Assembly: GCA_947470185.1 (NCBI GenBank)
Contig: CANIRZ010000002.1
Coordinates: 62,001-126,000, forward strand
Direction: 5' to 3'
From: Sphingomonadales bacterium
Lineage (GTDB): Bacteria > Pseudomonadota > Alphaproteobacteria > Sphingomonadales > Sphingomonadaceae
Length of the DNA stretch: 64,000 nt
In this document: piece after piece, positions 18,915 through 32,637 of the stretch
How the letters are laid out: every line of letters begins with the position of its first letter
Numbering within the stretch: position 1 is the stretch's first letter
The notes under the pieces: generated by a model
What the model was told of the DNA's origin: nothing
Databases searched by the model: none
Seen by the model: the letters and a program-made list of their open reading frames with translations, nothing else
Position numbers and translations under genes: made by a program

Positions 18915-20081
18915 ATGAGCGCAACCATTGCCGCAACGAGCGCACGGCCGCAAGCTTTAGCAGGCCAATTCAAAAAGCTACTGATCTTGGCGTCGGTAAC
19001 GCTGCTGGCGGCGTGTAGCACGATACCAAACGGCAAAGGGCCGCCGCCTGTTGTGACCGCCGATCCGATGGATGGCATGCACCGCGTTGCCTTGCTGCTG
19101 CCAGTCACTGGCCCAGACGCAGATGTCGGGCAGGCGATTGCCAATGCAACTGCTCTGGCCCTCACCGATACCAAAGTAACCAACATCCGCATGATCACCT
19201 ATGACACTGGCACTGGCGTCGCAGCGGCGACGAAGCGGGCTATCGCCGATGGCAACAAGCTTATCTTGGGGCCACTACGCGGTGACGATGTCGTCGAAGT
19301 TGCGGCGCAGGCAAAGCCAGCGGGCGTGCCCATCATCAGCTTCTCCAACGACATTGGCGTTGCCGGACAAAATGTGTTTTTGCTTGGCCATTTGCCGAAC
19401 CAATCGATTGAACGCGTCGTGCGATACGCCCAATCGCAAGGCTATAATCGCTTTGCTGGCATAGTGTCCTCTAATGTCTACGGGCAACGCGCGCAGTCGA
19501 ATATGACTGTGGCGGTGCGGGCTGCAGGCGGCACTTTGGTAGCTATTCAGGAATCAAACGGCACTGCGGCTTCGGCGGATGCCGCCGCCCGCCGCCTGGT
19601 CCGATTGGGCGGTATTGACGCGATCCTGATTGCCGACAGCGGCCGCGCAGCGGTTGCAACCGTCCCCGCGTTGCGTCGCAACGGCCTGCGCACGGCAAAA
19701 ATTCTCGGTACCGATTTGTGGAATATCGACGGCACCCTTGCGAACAATGCGTCCATGTATGGCGCGTGGTTCGCGAGCGTATCGGACACTTTGTTCACAC
19801 AATATGCGGCCAAATATCGCGCCCGCTTTGGCAAGGCGCCTTTGCGTCTTTCCAGCCTTGGCTATGACTCCGTACTACTGGTCGCCCGCGTCGCCCGCGA
19901 CTGGCGCCCGGGAACGCGGTTTCCGGTCGGGCAGCTGACGGACCCGCAAGGCTTCATTGGCGTTGACGGGGCGTTCCGCTTTAACGCCAACGGGCTTACC
20001 GACCGTATGCTTGAGGTGCAGGAAATTGAGGCTGGTAAATTTGTTACCATCAGCCCGGCACCTACCCAATTTGCGAAATAA
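18915..20081 (+). CDS. Penicillin-binding protein activator / LpoA-like periplasmic-binding lipoprotein
   Basis: Lipobox LLAAC; HRVALLLPVTGPDADVGQAIANATALAL; type I periplasmic-binding fold; next to rsmI/yraN as in E. coli lpoA. Confidence 0.85.
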   Translation: MSATIAATSARPQALAGQFKKLLILASVTLLAACSTIPNGKGPPPVVTADPMDGMHRVALLLPVTGPDADVGQAIANATALALTDTKVTNIRMITYDTGTGVAAATKRAIADGNKLILGPLRGDDVVEVAAQAKPAGVPIISFSNDIGVAGQNVFLLGHLPNQSIERVVRYAQSQGYNRFAGIVSSNVYGQRAQSNMTVAVRAAGGTLVAIQESNGTAASADAAARRLVRLGGIDAILIADSGRAAVATVPALRRNGLRTAKILGTDLWNIDGTLANNASMYGAWFASVSDTLFTQYAAKYRARFGKAPLRLSSLGYDSVLLVARVARDWRPGTRFPVGQLTDPQGFIGVDGAFRFNANGLTDRMLEVQEIEAGKFVTISPAPTQFAK

Positions 20082-20130
20082 GCAAAAAGTTTAGGAAACT
20101 CGACCAGCGGCGGAGCTTTGACCGACGCTA

Positions 20131-20688
20131 TCAGTGGTTGCAATGCTCGTTATGAACATGGCCGCCACCCATTTTGCGGGCCTTTTCAATTTTCTTCAAC
20201 ACCATCTGGCGCTTAAGGCGCGAAAGATGGTCGATGAACAATATGCCTTCCAAATGATCCATCTCATGCTGCAAACATGTCGCCATGAGCCCAGTCATGA
20301 TTTCTTCATGCACTTTGCCTTCAACATCCTGCCAGCGGGCGCGGATTTGCGCAGGCCGCTCAACATCAGCATATTGGTCCGGCACTGACAAACAGCCTTC
20401 ATTGTAAAGGTTGTACGTGTCGGATGGGTCCAAGATTTCGGGGTTCACAAAGACGCGCGGGTTGCGGACGGGTTCTTCACCCTCCGTTTCATCTTCTTGC
20501 AAGTCGATGACCAACAGACGCTTTGGCACACCCACTTGAATGGCCGCGAGGCCAATGCCGGGCGCGGCATACATTGTTTCGATCATGTCATTGACCAAGG
20601 TCTTCAGGTCGTCGCCAAAGCTCTCAACAGGTTTTGAGATAGTTTTCAGGCGCGCATCGGGCACTTCAAGAATAGGTAAGATAGCCAT
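20131..20688 (-). CDS. def: Peptide deformylase
   Basis: GIGLAAIQVG, EGCLSVP, HEMDHLEG motifs. Confidence 0.97.
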   Translation of the reverse strand: MAILPILEVPDARLKTISKPVESFGDDLKTLVNDMIETMYAAPGIGLAAIQVGVPKRLLVIDLQEDETEGEEPVRNPRVFVNPEILDPSDTYNLYNEGCLSVPDQYADVERPAQIRARWQDVEGKVHEEIMTGLMATCLQHEMDHLEGILFIDHLSRLKRQMVLKKIEKARKMGGGHVHNEHCNH

Positions 20689-20719
20689 GGGTCGCAAATA
20701 GGGACGGTCTTTGGATAAA

Positions 20720-21316
20720 TCAACCGACAGGACGCCTGGCGCGTAATGCCTGCGCCAAGGTGCCGTCGTCGAGATAGTCAAGCTCCCCGCCCACAGGCAC
20801 ACCATGCGCCAACTGCGTTAAGCGAATAGGGAATTGTTCAAGCCGCTCGGCCAGATAATGCGCCGTGGTCTGCCCCTCAAGCGTAGCATTCATGGCGAGC
20901 ACGACCTCGTCAATGCCGCCCACGGCGATCCGGCTGACCAAGCCGTCGATGTTCAGATCCTCTGGCCGAACGCCATCGAGCGCGGACAAACGGCCACCAA
21001 GGACGTGGTATTTCCCGGGAAAAAGACGTGATCGGTCAAGCGCCCACAGGTCGGATACATCCTCCACAACACAGATTGAACGGATGTCGCGCCTTGGGTC
21101 GACACAAATGCCGCAGGGATTGCCGGTGTCGATATTGCCGCAGGTGCTGCATACCACGAGCCTTTGTTCCACATGCTCCAACGCGCGCAAAAGTGGCTGC
21201 AACACGCTCTCGCGCTTCTTCATCAGGTGCAACACAACACGCCGCGCGGAACGCGGGCCGAGCCCCGGCAGTTTGGACAATGCCTGTGCGAGTGCGTCTA
21301 TTTCTTGCGATGCCAT
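20720..21316 (-). CDS. recR: Recombination protein RecR
   Basis: [21 protein letters not shown]4 zinc finger, Toprim [15 protein letters not shown]. Confidence 0.96.
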   Translation of the reverse strand: MASQEIDALAQALSKLPGLGPRSARRVVLHLMKKRESVLQPLLRALEHVEQRLVVCSTCGNIDTGNPCGICVDPRRDIRSICVVEDVSDLWALDRSRLFPGKYHVLGGRLSALDGVRPEDLNIDGLVSRIAVGGIDEVVLAMNATLEGQTTAHYLAERLEQFPIRLTQLAHGVPVGGELDYLDDGTLAQALRARRPVG

Positions 21317-21358
21317 GCGCCGGGTCTTAGGAGGCTTTTGAACAAAGGAAAAGTGACG

Positions 21359-22264
21359 ATGCGTCTTGCCTTCATGGGAACTCCGGAATTTGCCGTGCCG
21401 ACGCTCGATGCATTGGTGGCGGCCGGGCATGATGTGGTCGCGGTATACACGCAGCCGCCCCGTCCCGCCAATCGCGGCAAGAAGCTTACGCCGTCGGCCG
21501 TTCAGCAACGTGCAGAAGAACTTGGCCTAGTTGTGCGATCGCCTCTGTCGCTGCGTCAGGAGGACGCACAGGCGGAATTTGCAGCGCTGGACCTCGATGT
21601 AGCAATTGTCGCTGCTTATGGCCTCATACTGCCCCCAGCAGTACTTGAAGCCCCAAAACATGGCTGCCTCAATGTCCATGGCTCGCTGCTGCCGCGCTGG
21701 CGCGGTGCCGCGCCGGTGCAGCGTGCCATATTGGCTGGGGATGCCACCAGTGGGGTCATGGTTATGCAGATGGAGGCTGGACTTGATACAGGCCCCGTCC
21801 GCGCGACGACCGAAGTTGAAATCGCGCAGAAGACAACTGGCATGCTCACTATGGAACTGGCGGAGCTTGGCGCGGAGTTGATGGTTCGGGTATTAGCGAA
21901 TCTCGATGCATTTCCATGCGTGTGTCAGCTTGAAGCAGGCATCACTTATGCCGCCAAGATCGACAAGGCTGAAACAAAGCTTGATTTCAGCCTATCCGCC
22001 GAGGCGGTCGAACGGCAAATCCGCGCCTTTAATCCCGCGCCGGGCGCTTGGTTCGCGTTTGAAGGCGAACGTTACCGCGTGCTGTCCGCCGAAATCGTTG
22101 CAGCCAATGGCGCGGCGGGCGCAGTTATTGATGACGCGCTGACAATCGCTTGCAAAGCCAGCGCCATTCGCCCCAGCATGATCCAACGCGCCGGTAAACC
22201 TGCAATGCCAACCGCCGACCTACTGCGCGGCAAGGCGATTGCGGTTGGCACACGCCTGTCATGA
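21359..22264 (+). CDS. fmt: Methionyl-tRNA formyltransferase
   Basis: [68 protein letters not shown]. Confidence 0.97.
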   Translation: MRLAFMGTPEFAVPTLDALVAAGHDVVAVYTQPPRPANRGKKLTPSAVQQRAEELGLVVRSPLSLRQEDAQAEFAALDLDVAIVAAYGLILPPAVLEAPKHGCLNVHGSLLPRWRGAAPVQRAILAGDATSGVMVMQMEAGLDTGPVRATTEVEIAQKTTGMLTMELAELGAELMVRVLANLDAFPCVCQLEAGITYAAKIDKAETKLDFSLSAEAVERQIRAFNPAPGAWFAFEGERYRVLSAEIVAANGAAGAVIDDALTIACKASAIRPSMIQRAGKPAMPTADLLRGKAIAVGTRLS

Positions 22265-23001
22265 CCCGTTTTGCGCTCACTATCGAATTTGACGGCGGCC
22301 CATATATGGGCTGGCAATGGCAGGACCATGGCCCATCCGTCCAAGGCACCATCGAAGAGGCCATATTTAAGACAACGGGCGAAAAGACCCTTGTGTACAG
22401 CGCTGGCCGAACCGATGCGGGCGTCCATGCGCTTGGCATGCGCGCGCATGTTGATGTGGAAAAAGGCCTTTCAGCCTTTCGCTTGATGGAGGCCATCAAC
22501 GCCCATTTGCGGCCGCACCCGATAGCGATTTTGGCGTGCGAAGAAGTCGCCGGTGACTGGCATGCCCGCTATAGCTGCATTGGCCGGGCCTATGCCTATC
22601 GTATCCTTAATCGGCGCGCCTCGTTAACGCTTGAAAGGGGCCGTGTCTGGAGGGTCGGACCGGAACTAGATGCCGATGCGATGCATGACGCCGCACAGAT
22701 ACTTGTCGGCCTGCATGATTTCACCACCTTTCGCTCCACCGCGTGTCAGGCCGCCAGCCCGGTCAAAACGCTTGATCGCCTGAACGTGCGGCGTGAGGGG
22801 CAGCATGTGATTATTCAGGCAGCGGCCTTGTCCTTCCTGCATCATCAAGTGCGGTCCATGGTCGGGTGCCTTGTCGCTGTTGGATTGGGTCGTTGGAACG
22901 CGGCCGACTTGAAAGCGGCACTAGATGCCGCCGACCGATCTGCATTGGCGGAAAATGCGCCTCCCGAAGGCCTTTATTTCGTGCGCGCGACCTACCCTTA
23001 A
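22261..23001 (+). CDS. truA: tRNA pseudouridine(38-40) synthase TruA
   Basis: [37 protein letters not shown] overlap with fmt. Confidence 0.97.
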   Translation: MTRFALTIEFDGGPYMGWQWQDHGPSVQGTIEEAIFKTTGEKTLVYSAGRTDAGVHALGMRAHVDVEKGLSAFRLMEAINAHLRPHPIAILACEEVAGDWHARYSCIGRAYAYRILNRRASLTLERGRVWRVGPELDADAMHDAAQILVGLHDFTTFRSTACQAASPVKTLDRLNVRREGQHVIIQAAALSFLHHQVRSMVGCLVAVGLGRWNAADLKAALDAADRSALAENAPPEGLYFVRATYP

Positions 23002-23030
23002 GCGGATCACATTTCGCGATACCTATTTGC

Positions 23031-23570
23031 TTAAGTTGAAAACAGACCGCCTTGCCCGCTTTCCCACGCCAGTAAACGGCGCTTGCGTTCCAGCCCATAC
23101 GCATATCCGCCAAGGCCGCCATCTGACCGGATGACCCGGTGGCAGGGAATAAGCACCGATACAGGGTTGGCACCATTGGCCGAACCCGCCGCGCGCACCG
23201 CATCGGGCTTTCCAACCGCCGCAGCGATTTCGGCATAATTGCGCGTTTCGCCAGCGGGTATTTCGAGCAACGCCTGCCACACCGCCATTTGGAAAACAGT
23301 GCCGCCGACATCAAGGGGCAGCTTGGGCATCTGCCTTGGGTTTTGAACGGCATAGACGGCACCGTCGATTAGGGACGAAAGCGAACCGCCTTTACTCAGC
23401 AGGGTCGCGTTCGGAAAGCGGCGCTGTAGCGTGCTTTCATTTTCGTCAAACGACAGGCGACAAATGCCCTTATCGGTCGCCGCAAGCAGCATTTGGCCAA
23501 GCGCGCTTTCGACCACAGCCCAATCTATAGTCACACCAGCCCCGCCGTTAATCCATGCGCTAGGTGTCAT
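23031..23570 (-). CDS. ogt: Methylated-DNA--protein-cysteine methyltransferase
   Basis: PVSVLIPCHRVIRSDGGLGGYAYGLERKRRLLAWE active site. Confidence 0.93.
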   Translation of the reverse strand: MTPSAWINGGAGVTIDWAVVESALGQMLLAATDKGICRLSFDENESTLQRRFPNATLLSKGGSLSSLIDGAVYAVQNPRQMPKLPLDVGGTVFQMAVWQALLEIPAGETRNYAEIAAAVGKPDAVRAAGSANGANPVSVLIPCHRVIRSDGGLGGYAYGLERKRRLLAWESGQGGLFST

Positions 23571-23578
23571 GCCAGCCG

Positions 23579-24277
23579 CTATCCGCCACAGGCGTTAAAA
23601 AGCGCAAGCGTGCGTTCCCGCGCCAGATCGGCGCTGGGTTCGTGATAATCCTTGCGCCGGTCCGAATTAAACCCGTGATTGGCGTCATAAACGAATATTT
23701 GCACGGTTGGGTGGGCCTTTTCGATCAGTGCCTCAACGCCTTCCATAGGAATACCAGCGTCATATCGGCCGAAATGCGCGATAGTGGAGCATTTAGGGAC
23801 TTGATCGGCATATACTGTGGGAACCAAGCTTCCATAGTAACAGCTTGCGGCAGTGAGATCATCGCTGATGCCAGCCAATGCCCAAGCAACCGACCCACCG
23901 TAACAATAGCCAGTGATGAACACCGGCCCTTTATCCTTTAGCGCATCCACACATGTTTGTGCATCATCGAGCGATTGCGTAAACGGGTGAAGATCACGGG
24001 CCAGTTCAACGGCGCGGTTGTAATCGGGGCCGGTATAATCCGCCTCAAACCCGGGATGCTCTCGGTCAAAGATAGCGGGCGAAAGGACGTCATATCCGTC
24101 GGCTGCATATTCATCGCACAATTCGCGAATATGGTCGGTTACGCCAAAGATTTCTTGCACGAGAACAAGGCCGCCGCGGCGTTCACCCACTGCTTCGGCG
24201 TGGTAAACCGCTATGTCCGCACCATCCGACATTTTCATGCGAATCATTTTACCCATAAACATCCTCCTCAATTTCAT
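23579..24277 (-). CDS. Dienelactone hydrolase family protein
   Basis: VLVQEIFGVTDHIRELCDEYAADGYDVLSPAIFDR; GYCYGGSVAW nucleophile; start may be 24256. Confidence 0.88.
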   Translation of the reverse strand: MKLRRMFMGKMIRMKMSDGADIAVYHAEAVGERRGGLVLVQEIFGVTDHIRELCDEYAADGYDVLSPAIFDREHPGFEADYTGPDYNRAVELARDLHPFTQSLDDAQTCVDALKDKGPVFITGYCYGGSVAWALAGISDDLTAASCYYGSLVPTVYADQVPKCSTIAHFGRYDAGIPMEGVEALIEKAHPTVQIFVYDANHGFNSDRRKDYHEPSADLARERTLALFNACGG

Positions 24278-24460
24278 CTACTCTGAACGTCATTCGGATT
24301 GTTTGGCAATGGCCGTCATCACGCAATGACAATAAGGCTTTGGGTACTCCGCGGCGAACGATAGGCCCAATTACAGGCATCGATATGCAGTTTGCCCAAG
24401 AACATAAATCGCTATCTTGCATCGCAGCAAAACCCCTGCTAGGCGCGGCCCGACGCCAAA

Positions 24461-24476
24461 GAAGGGGCAACCCTTC
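24461..24476 (+). promoter_or_regulatory. GAAGGG-GCAA-CCCTTC hairpin upstream of atpH
   Basis: Perfect 6-bp stem with GNRA-type GCAA loop, 47 nt before the atpH GTG. Confidence 0.5.
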
Positions 24477-24523
24477 GGTTCGGTCGGCAAGTTTTTAAGT
24501 CTCACATTCTAGGAAATACACGC

Positions 24524-26655
<2,132 letters not shown>

Positions 26656-26662
26656 CAATCAC

Positions 26663-26724
26663 CCGTCATACTGAACATGTTTCAGCATCTTAACTAAGGC
26701 CCTGAAACAAGTTCAGGGTGACGG
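26663..26724. repeat. REP-like long inverted repeat between atpA and atpG
   Basis: CCGTCATACTGAACATGTTTCAG ... CTGAAACAAGTTCAGGGTGACGG; arms complementary with few mismatches. Confidence 0.7.
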
Positions 26725-26739
26725 CAAAGGGAAGAATAG

Positions 26740-27618
26740 ATGGCGTCTCTTAAGGCCCTCAAAATGCGGATCAACTCGGTCAAGTCGACCCAGAAGATCA
26801 CCAAGGCGATGAAAATGGTCGCTGCAGCGAAACTGCGTCGGGCAACCGAAGCGGCTCAGGCATCGCGCCCTTATGCCGAACGCCTCGAAGCTGTAGTGTC
26901 GAGCATCGCGTCGAAGGTTACGGTTGGACCGCAATCGCCGAAACTGCTCGCGGGCACCGGCAAGGACAATGTGCATCTGCTGGTCGTCGCAACCTCGGAC
27001 AAGGGTCTGGCGGGTGCATTCAACACCAACATCGTACGTCTGGCGCGTAAGAAAGCAGAAGAACTGCGCGGCGCTGGCAAGACCGTCAAATTCTACACGA
27101 TCGGCAAGAAGGGCAAAGACCAGCTCGCTCGCACATATCGTAACGACATCATCCACAGCATTGAGCCTGGCGATCTTGGCAAATTGACCTTCGCAGATGT
27201 GCAAGGCTGGGGCGAAGACCTGACCGCGCGTTTCGAGGCGTCCGAATTTGACGTTGCGCATCTGCTGTTTTCGAAATTCGTCTCCGTACTGACTCAGGAG
27301 CCCACGGCCATCCAACTGATGCCAGTTGCGGTTGCAACCGATGGCACTGTGCCAACCGTAGGTGCTTCGGTTGAATATGAACCTGATGAGGAAGAAATCC
27401 TCGCCGACCTGCTGCCGCGCAACGTTTCGGTTCAACTGTTGCGTGCGAACCGTGAAAATGCGGCGTCGGAGCAAGGTTCGAAAATGACGGCTATGGATAA
27501 CGCAACGCGCAACGCGGGCGACATGATCAACAGACTGACCATTCAATATAACCGCACGCGTCAGGCGGCGATTACAACCGAACTCATCGAAATTATTGCT
27601 GGTGCGGAAGCACTGTAG
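26740..27618 (+). CDS. atpG: ATP synthase F1 subunit gamma
   Basis: MASLKALKMRINSVKSTQKITKAMKMVAAAKLRRA. Confidence 0.98.
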   Translation: MASLKALKMRINSVKSTQKITKAMKMVAAAKLRRATEAAQASRPYAERLEAVVSSIASKVTVGPQSPKLLAGTGKDNVHLLVVATSDKGLAGAFNTNIVRLARKKAEELRGAGKTVKFYTIGKKGKDQLARTYRNDIIHSIEPGDLGKLTFADVQGWGEDLTARFEASEFDVAHLLFSKFVSVLTQEPTAIQLMPVAVATDGTVPTVGASVEYEPDEEEILADLLPRNVSVQLLRANRENAASEQGSKMTAMDNATRNAGDMINRLTIQYNRTRQAAITTELIEIIAGAEAL

Positions 27619-27629
27619 CAACAGAATAA

Positions 27630-29267
<1,638 letters not shown>

Positions 29268-29273
29268 GACATC

Positions 29274-29534
29274 ATGCCATTACACTTCGAACTCGTAACC
29301 CCTGAGAAGCTCTATCGCTCGGATGACGTCTATATGGTCGTCGTTCCGGGCACTGAGGGCGATTTCGGTGTGTTGGAGGGCCACAGCCCCATAATGAGCA
29401 CATTGCGCAATGACGCGGCGCTTGAGATATACAAAACGCAAGGCGCAACGCCTGAACGACTGATGGTCGCGGGTGGTTTTGCGGAGGTGAATGCGAACGG
29501 CCTTACCGTTCTGGCAGAACGCGTCGAAGCTTAA
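29274..29534 (+). CDS. atpC: ATP synthase F1 subunit epsilon (short form, beta-sandwich domain only)
   Basis: [45 protein letters not shown]; 86 aa. Confidence 0.95.
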   Translation: MPLHFELVTPEKLYRSDDVYMVVVPGTEGDFGVLEGHSPIMSTLRNDAALEIYKTQGATPERLMVAGGFAEVNANGLTVLAERVEA

Positions 29535-29546
29535 GGCTTCACGCGT
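29519..29546. terminator. Stem-loop at the end of the atp operon (no clear U-tract)
   Basis: ACGCGT-c-GAAGC-TTAAG-GCTTC-ACGCGT spanning the atpC stop; between convergent genes. Confidence 0.5.
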
Positions 29547-29561
29547 CCGCCACGGCCTGTA

Positions 29562-30068
29562 TCAGGGCGCCTCATCGCCCCAGATACGCGCGGTTTCGAT
29601 ATAACCGTAGCGACCGTCCGTTTCGAAACGGCAATATCCCTTATCACATTCGTCGATAAGGCCAACGACACCGGGTTCAACACGCCAGGAAATGTGTGCG
29701 CCAGGATCGGCCGCATCACGCAGTGTACCAATGTCTTTACCAATAACGATGGCAGCGCGTTTGGGGCTTAACAGCCGCACATGAAGCCAGCCTTGGTCGC
29801 CACGCATATCTTGAACCTTACGCCATACGCTGTGGACAGCCACGACTTTCACGGGAAGGTTCTGCCGTTTGTACACCCATGTGACCGGAAACTCTGTGCT
29901 TGGCCCAGTGCGCATCCGCGCCTCCGGCTGGGAAATTGAAGCCCAATAAGGCGGCGTCTGTTGCGCCTGCCCAACCGCAGAAGCCGCGCCACTAAATGCA
30001 AGCGCTGCGGCGCAGCAACGCAGTATCGAATTGTTCTGAACACCCATATTTTTTACCACCGTTTTCAT
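29562..30068 (-). CDS. SH3 domain-containing secreted protein
   Basis: Signal peptide; PEARMRTGPSTEFPVTWVYKRQNLPVKVVAVHSVWRKVQDMRGDQGWLHVRLLS; exact start uncertain. Confidence 0.8.
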   Translation of the reverse strand: MKTVVKNMGVQNNSILRCCAAALAFSGAASAVGQAQQTPPYWASISQPEARMRTGPSTEFPVTWVYKRQNLPVKVVAVHSVWRKVQDMRGDQGWLHVRLLSPKRAAIVIGKDIGTLRDAADPGAHISWRVEPGVVGLIDECDKGYCRFETDGRYGYIETARIWGDEAP

Positions 30069-30137
30069 TCTATAAGGGAAGGTTGTTGGGCAGCGCAACC
30101 ATCCAGTCTTGACCTTGCCTCAAATTCAGCTTTAGTC

Positions 30138-31139
30138 ATGCCTATGCCAGAACTTAGCCGCATCGAACGTCCATCCATCCGTGTCACGCGCACATTGCTG
30201 CCCGCCGTTGAAAGGCGGATGGCCGAACTGTTTGACGCAAGCTTCAACCCTGATGACACGCCGCTGACGCGTGAAGCGCTGATCGCGGCAATGGCCGATT
30301 GCGACGTACTGGTGCCAACGGTGACAGACAGCATCGACGCTGTCGTTATCGCCGCTGCGCCGCCCCGGCTAAAACTGATCGCTAGCTATGGCGCGGGCGT
30401 CAATCATATCGACCTTGCCGCTGCGAAAGCGAAGGGCATCATCGTTACCAACACGCCCGGCGTGTTCACAGATGACACAGCTGATCTAACGATGGCGCTT
30501 ATCCTGAATGTGCCCCGGCGCCTTGGTGAAGGGCAACGGGTCGTGCGCAGCGGCGAATGGCGCGGTTGGAGCCCAACGGGCATGCTTGGTCATCGCATTG
30601 GCGGCAAGACTTTAGGCATTATTGGGCTTGGCCGTATTGGCGAAGCTGTTGCCGTGCGGGCAAAAGCCTTTGGCCTCAACATTATTTATAACAAACGTCA
30701 CCGCCTGCCCGCGAGTGTTGAAGATGAGCTTGGCATCACATTTGAACCCGACATTGACCGATTGGTGGCGCGGTCGGACATCATCAGCCTGCATTGCCCT
30801 CTGACGCCGGAAACCGACAAGATCATCAACGCTGACCGCATCGCGCAGATGAAAGGGGACGCGTATATCATCAATAGCTCACGCGGTGAGTTGATTGACG
30901 AAGACGCGCTAATCGATGCGTTGGAAACGGGCCGTATCGCAGGTGCAGGCCTTGATGTTTACACGCATGAGCCTGCCGTTGACTCACGGCTTTTCGACAT
31001 TCCCAACGTCGTCCTTCTCCCCCATTTGGGCAGTGCGACCTTTGAGGGCAGAGAAGCGTCAGGCGAACGGGTCATTACGAATATCCGCGTTTGGGCGGAT
31101 GGCCACAGACCACCGGATCAAGTCCTAGAAGGCTGGTAG
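30138..31139 (+). CDS. D-isomer specific 2-hydroxyacid dehydrogenase (glyoxylate reductase-like)
   Basis: GKTLGIIGLGRIGEAVAVRAKAFG, HCPLTPET; start at 30138 or 30144. Confidence 0.92.
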   Translation: MPMPELSRIERPSIRVTRTLLPAVERRMAELFDASFNPDDTPLTREALIAAMADCDVLVPTVTDSIDAVVIAAAPPRLKLIASYGAGVNHIDLAAAKAKGIIVTNTPGVFTDDTADLTMALILNVPRRLGEGQRVVRSGEWRGWSPTGMLGHRIGGKTLGIIGLGRIGEAVAVRAKAFGLNIIYNKRHRLPASVEDELGITFEPDIDRLVARSDIISLHCPLTPETDKIINADRIAQMKGDAYIINSSRGELIDEDALIDALETGRIAGAGLDVYTHEPAVDSRLFDIPNVVLLPHLGSATFEGREASGERVITNIRVWADGHRPPDQVLEGW

Positions 31140-31248
31140 TAAGCAACTTTCTTTCTATTGCCGTGGCTTAACAGCAATTTTGTACCTTGAGCCTGCGCGC
31201 ACTCTTGCCTAGAGACACCTGAGAAAAATCGGGGGGGGATCCAACACC

Positions 31249-32559
31249 ATGATACAAAAGATAATGAAGTCAGCACTTTGGATCAGTGCGTTGATAGCCG
31301 CGCCTACAATGGCGCAAGACGCTGTCGGCACGTTGCCCGAGGCCAATAGCGGCGATAGCGCGTGGATTTTGACGGCATCAGCACTGGTGCTGATGATGAC
31401 GCTACCTGGCCTTGCCCTTTTTTATGGTGGACTGGTACGTGCCAAAAACTTTCTCTCCGTGCTCGTGCAATGTGGCGCAGTGGCGGCTCTTGCATCGGTC
31501 ATCTGGATCGTAATTGGTTACAGCCTGGCCTTTTCAGCAAACGGAAATGGCTTTTTGGGCTCGTCGGAAAACTTCATGTTTAATGGCCTGTTGGGCTCAA
31601 TTCGCGAGGGACAAACAACAGGCGCGGTCGCTTTTGCTTTATTCCAGATGACATTCGCCATCATCACCCCCGCCCTTATCATTGGCGCATGGGTGGAACG
31701 GGCGCGTTTTGGTTGGGTAGTAGCATTCAGCGGCTTGTGGTCGCTTTTGGTCTATGTCCCCGTCACCCGTTGGGTTTGGGGCAACGGGTTTTTAGCAGAA
31801 CAAGGCGTTATTGATTTTGCTGGCGGCATTGTCGTCCATACCACCGCAGGCGTCTCAGCGCTTATTGTGGCGCTGATGCTTGGCAAGCGTATCGGCTTCC
31901 CTAAAACGCTGATGTTGCCCCACAGCCCCGCTCTGACGGTCGCTGGTGCCGGATTATTATGGGTGGGCTGGTTTGGTTTCAATGGCGGGTCGGCATTGGC
32001 CGCCAATGACGCCGCCGCAAGTGCGATTATCAACACCCATATAGGCGCTTCGGCAGCCGCCTTAGTATGGCTATTAATTGAACGGATCAAGGTCGGCAAG
32101 GCAACCGCAGTTGGGTTTGCAACGGGTGCCGTTGCGGGCTTGGCCACTATAACGCCCGCCGCTGGCGTTATTGGCCCTGGTGGCGCGATAATCTTGGGCA
32201 TCTTGGCCGCGATCATCTGCTTTTGGTTTGTTGGGATCGTCAAAGGTAAGCTTAAAATTGACGACTCGCTCGACGTATTCGCCGTGCATGGCGTTGGCGG
32301 CATATTGGGCTCTGTGTTGCTCGCTGTCTTCGCAAGCAAGGCGCTTGGCGGTGCTGGCTATGCCGAGGGTACAGACATGGCATCGCAGCTTTGGGTGCAG
32401 CTAAAAGCCGTTACCTTAGTGGCGGTGTACTCTGCTGTAGCGACGCTGATTATAGGCTATGTAGTATCGAAACTAATCCCAATGCGCGTCAGTGAAGATC
32501 AGGAACGCGATGGGCTGGATTTATCCAGCCATGGCGAACGCGCGTGGGATCTGGATTGA
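31249..32559 (+). CDS. amtB: Ammonium transporter
   Basis: Signal peptide, ALFYGGLVRAKNFLSVL, FAVHGVGGILGSV. Confidence 0.96.
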   Translation: MIQKIMKSALWISALIAAPTMAQDAVGTLPEANSGDSAWILTASALVLMMTLPGLALFYGGLVRAKNFLSVLVQCGAVAALASVIWIVIGYSLAFSANGNGFLGSSENFMFNGLLGSIREGQTTGAVAFALFQMTFAIITPALIIGAWVERARFGWVVAFSGLWSLLVYVPVTRWVWGNGFLAEQGVIDFAGGIVVHTTAGVSALIVALMLGKRIGFPKTLMLPHSPALTVAGAGLLWVGWFGFNGGSALAANDAAASAIINTHIGASAAALVWLLIERIKVGKATAVGFATGAVAGLATITPAAGVIGPGGAIILGILAAIICFWFVGIVKGKLKIDDSLDVFAVHGVGGILGSVLLAVFASKALGGAGYAEGTDMASQLWVQLKAVTLVAVYSAVATLIIGYVVSKLIPMRVSEDQERDGLDLSSHGERAWDLD

Positions 32560-32566
32560 GGATATT

Positions 32567-32587
32567 GGCGGGGTACGATGCCCCGCC
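32567..32587. terminator. GC-rich hairpin between convergent amtB and nitronate monooxygenase-like gene
   Basis: GGCGGGG-tacgatg-CCCCGCC. Confidence 0.5.
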
Positions 32588-32637
32588 GAAGTGCGAACAG
32601 TTTTAACCGGCCTAACGCGTAAATGCCAGAAATAGCG

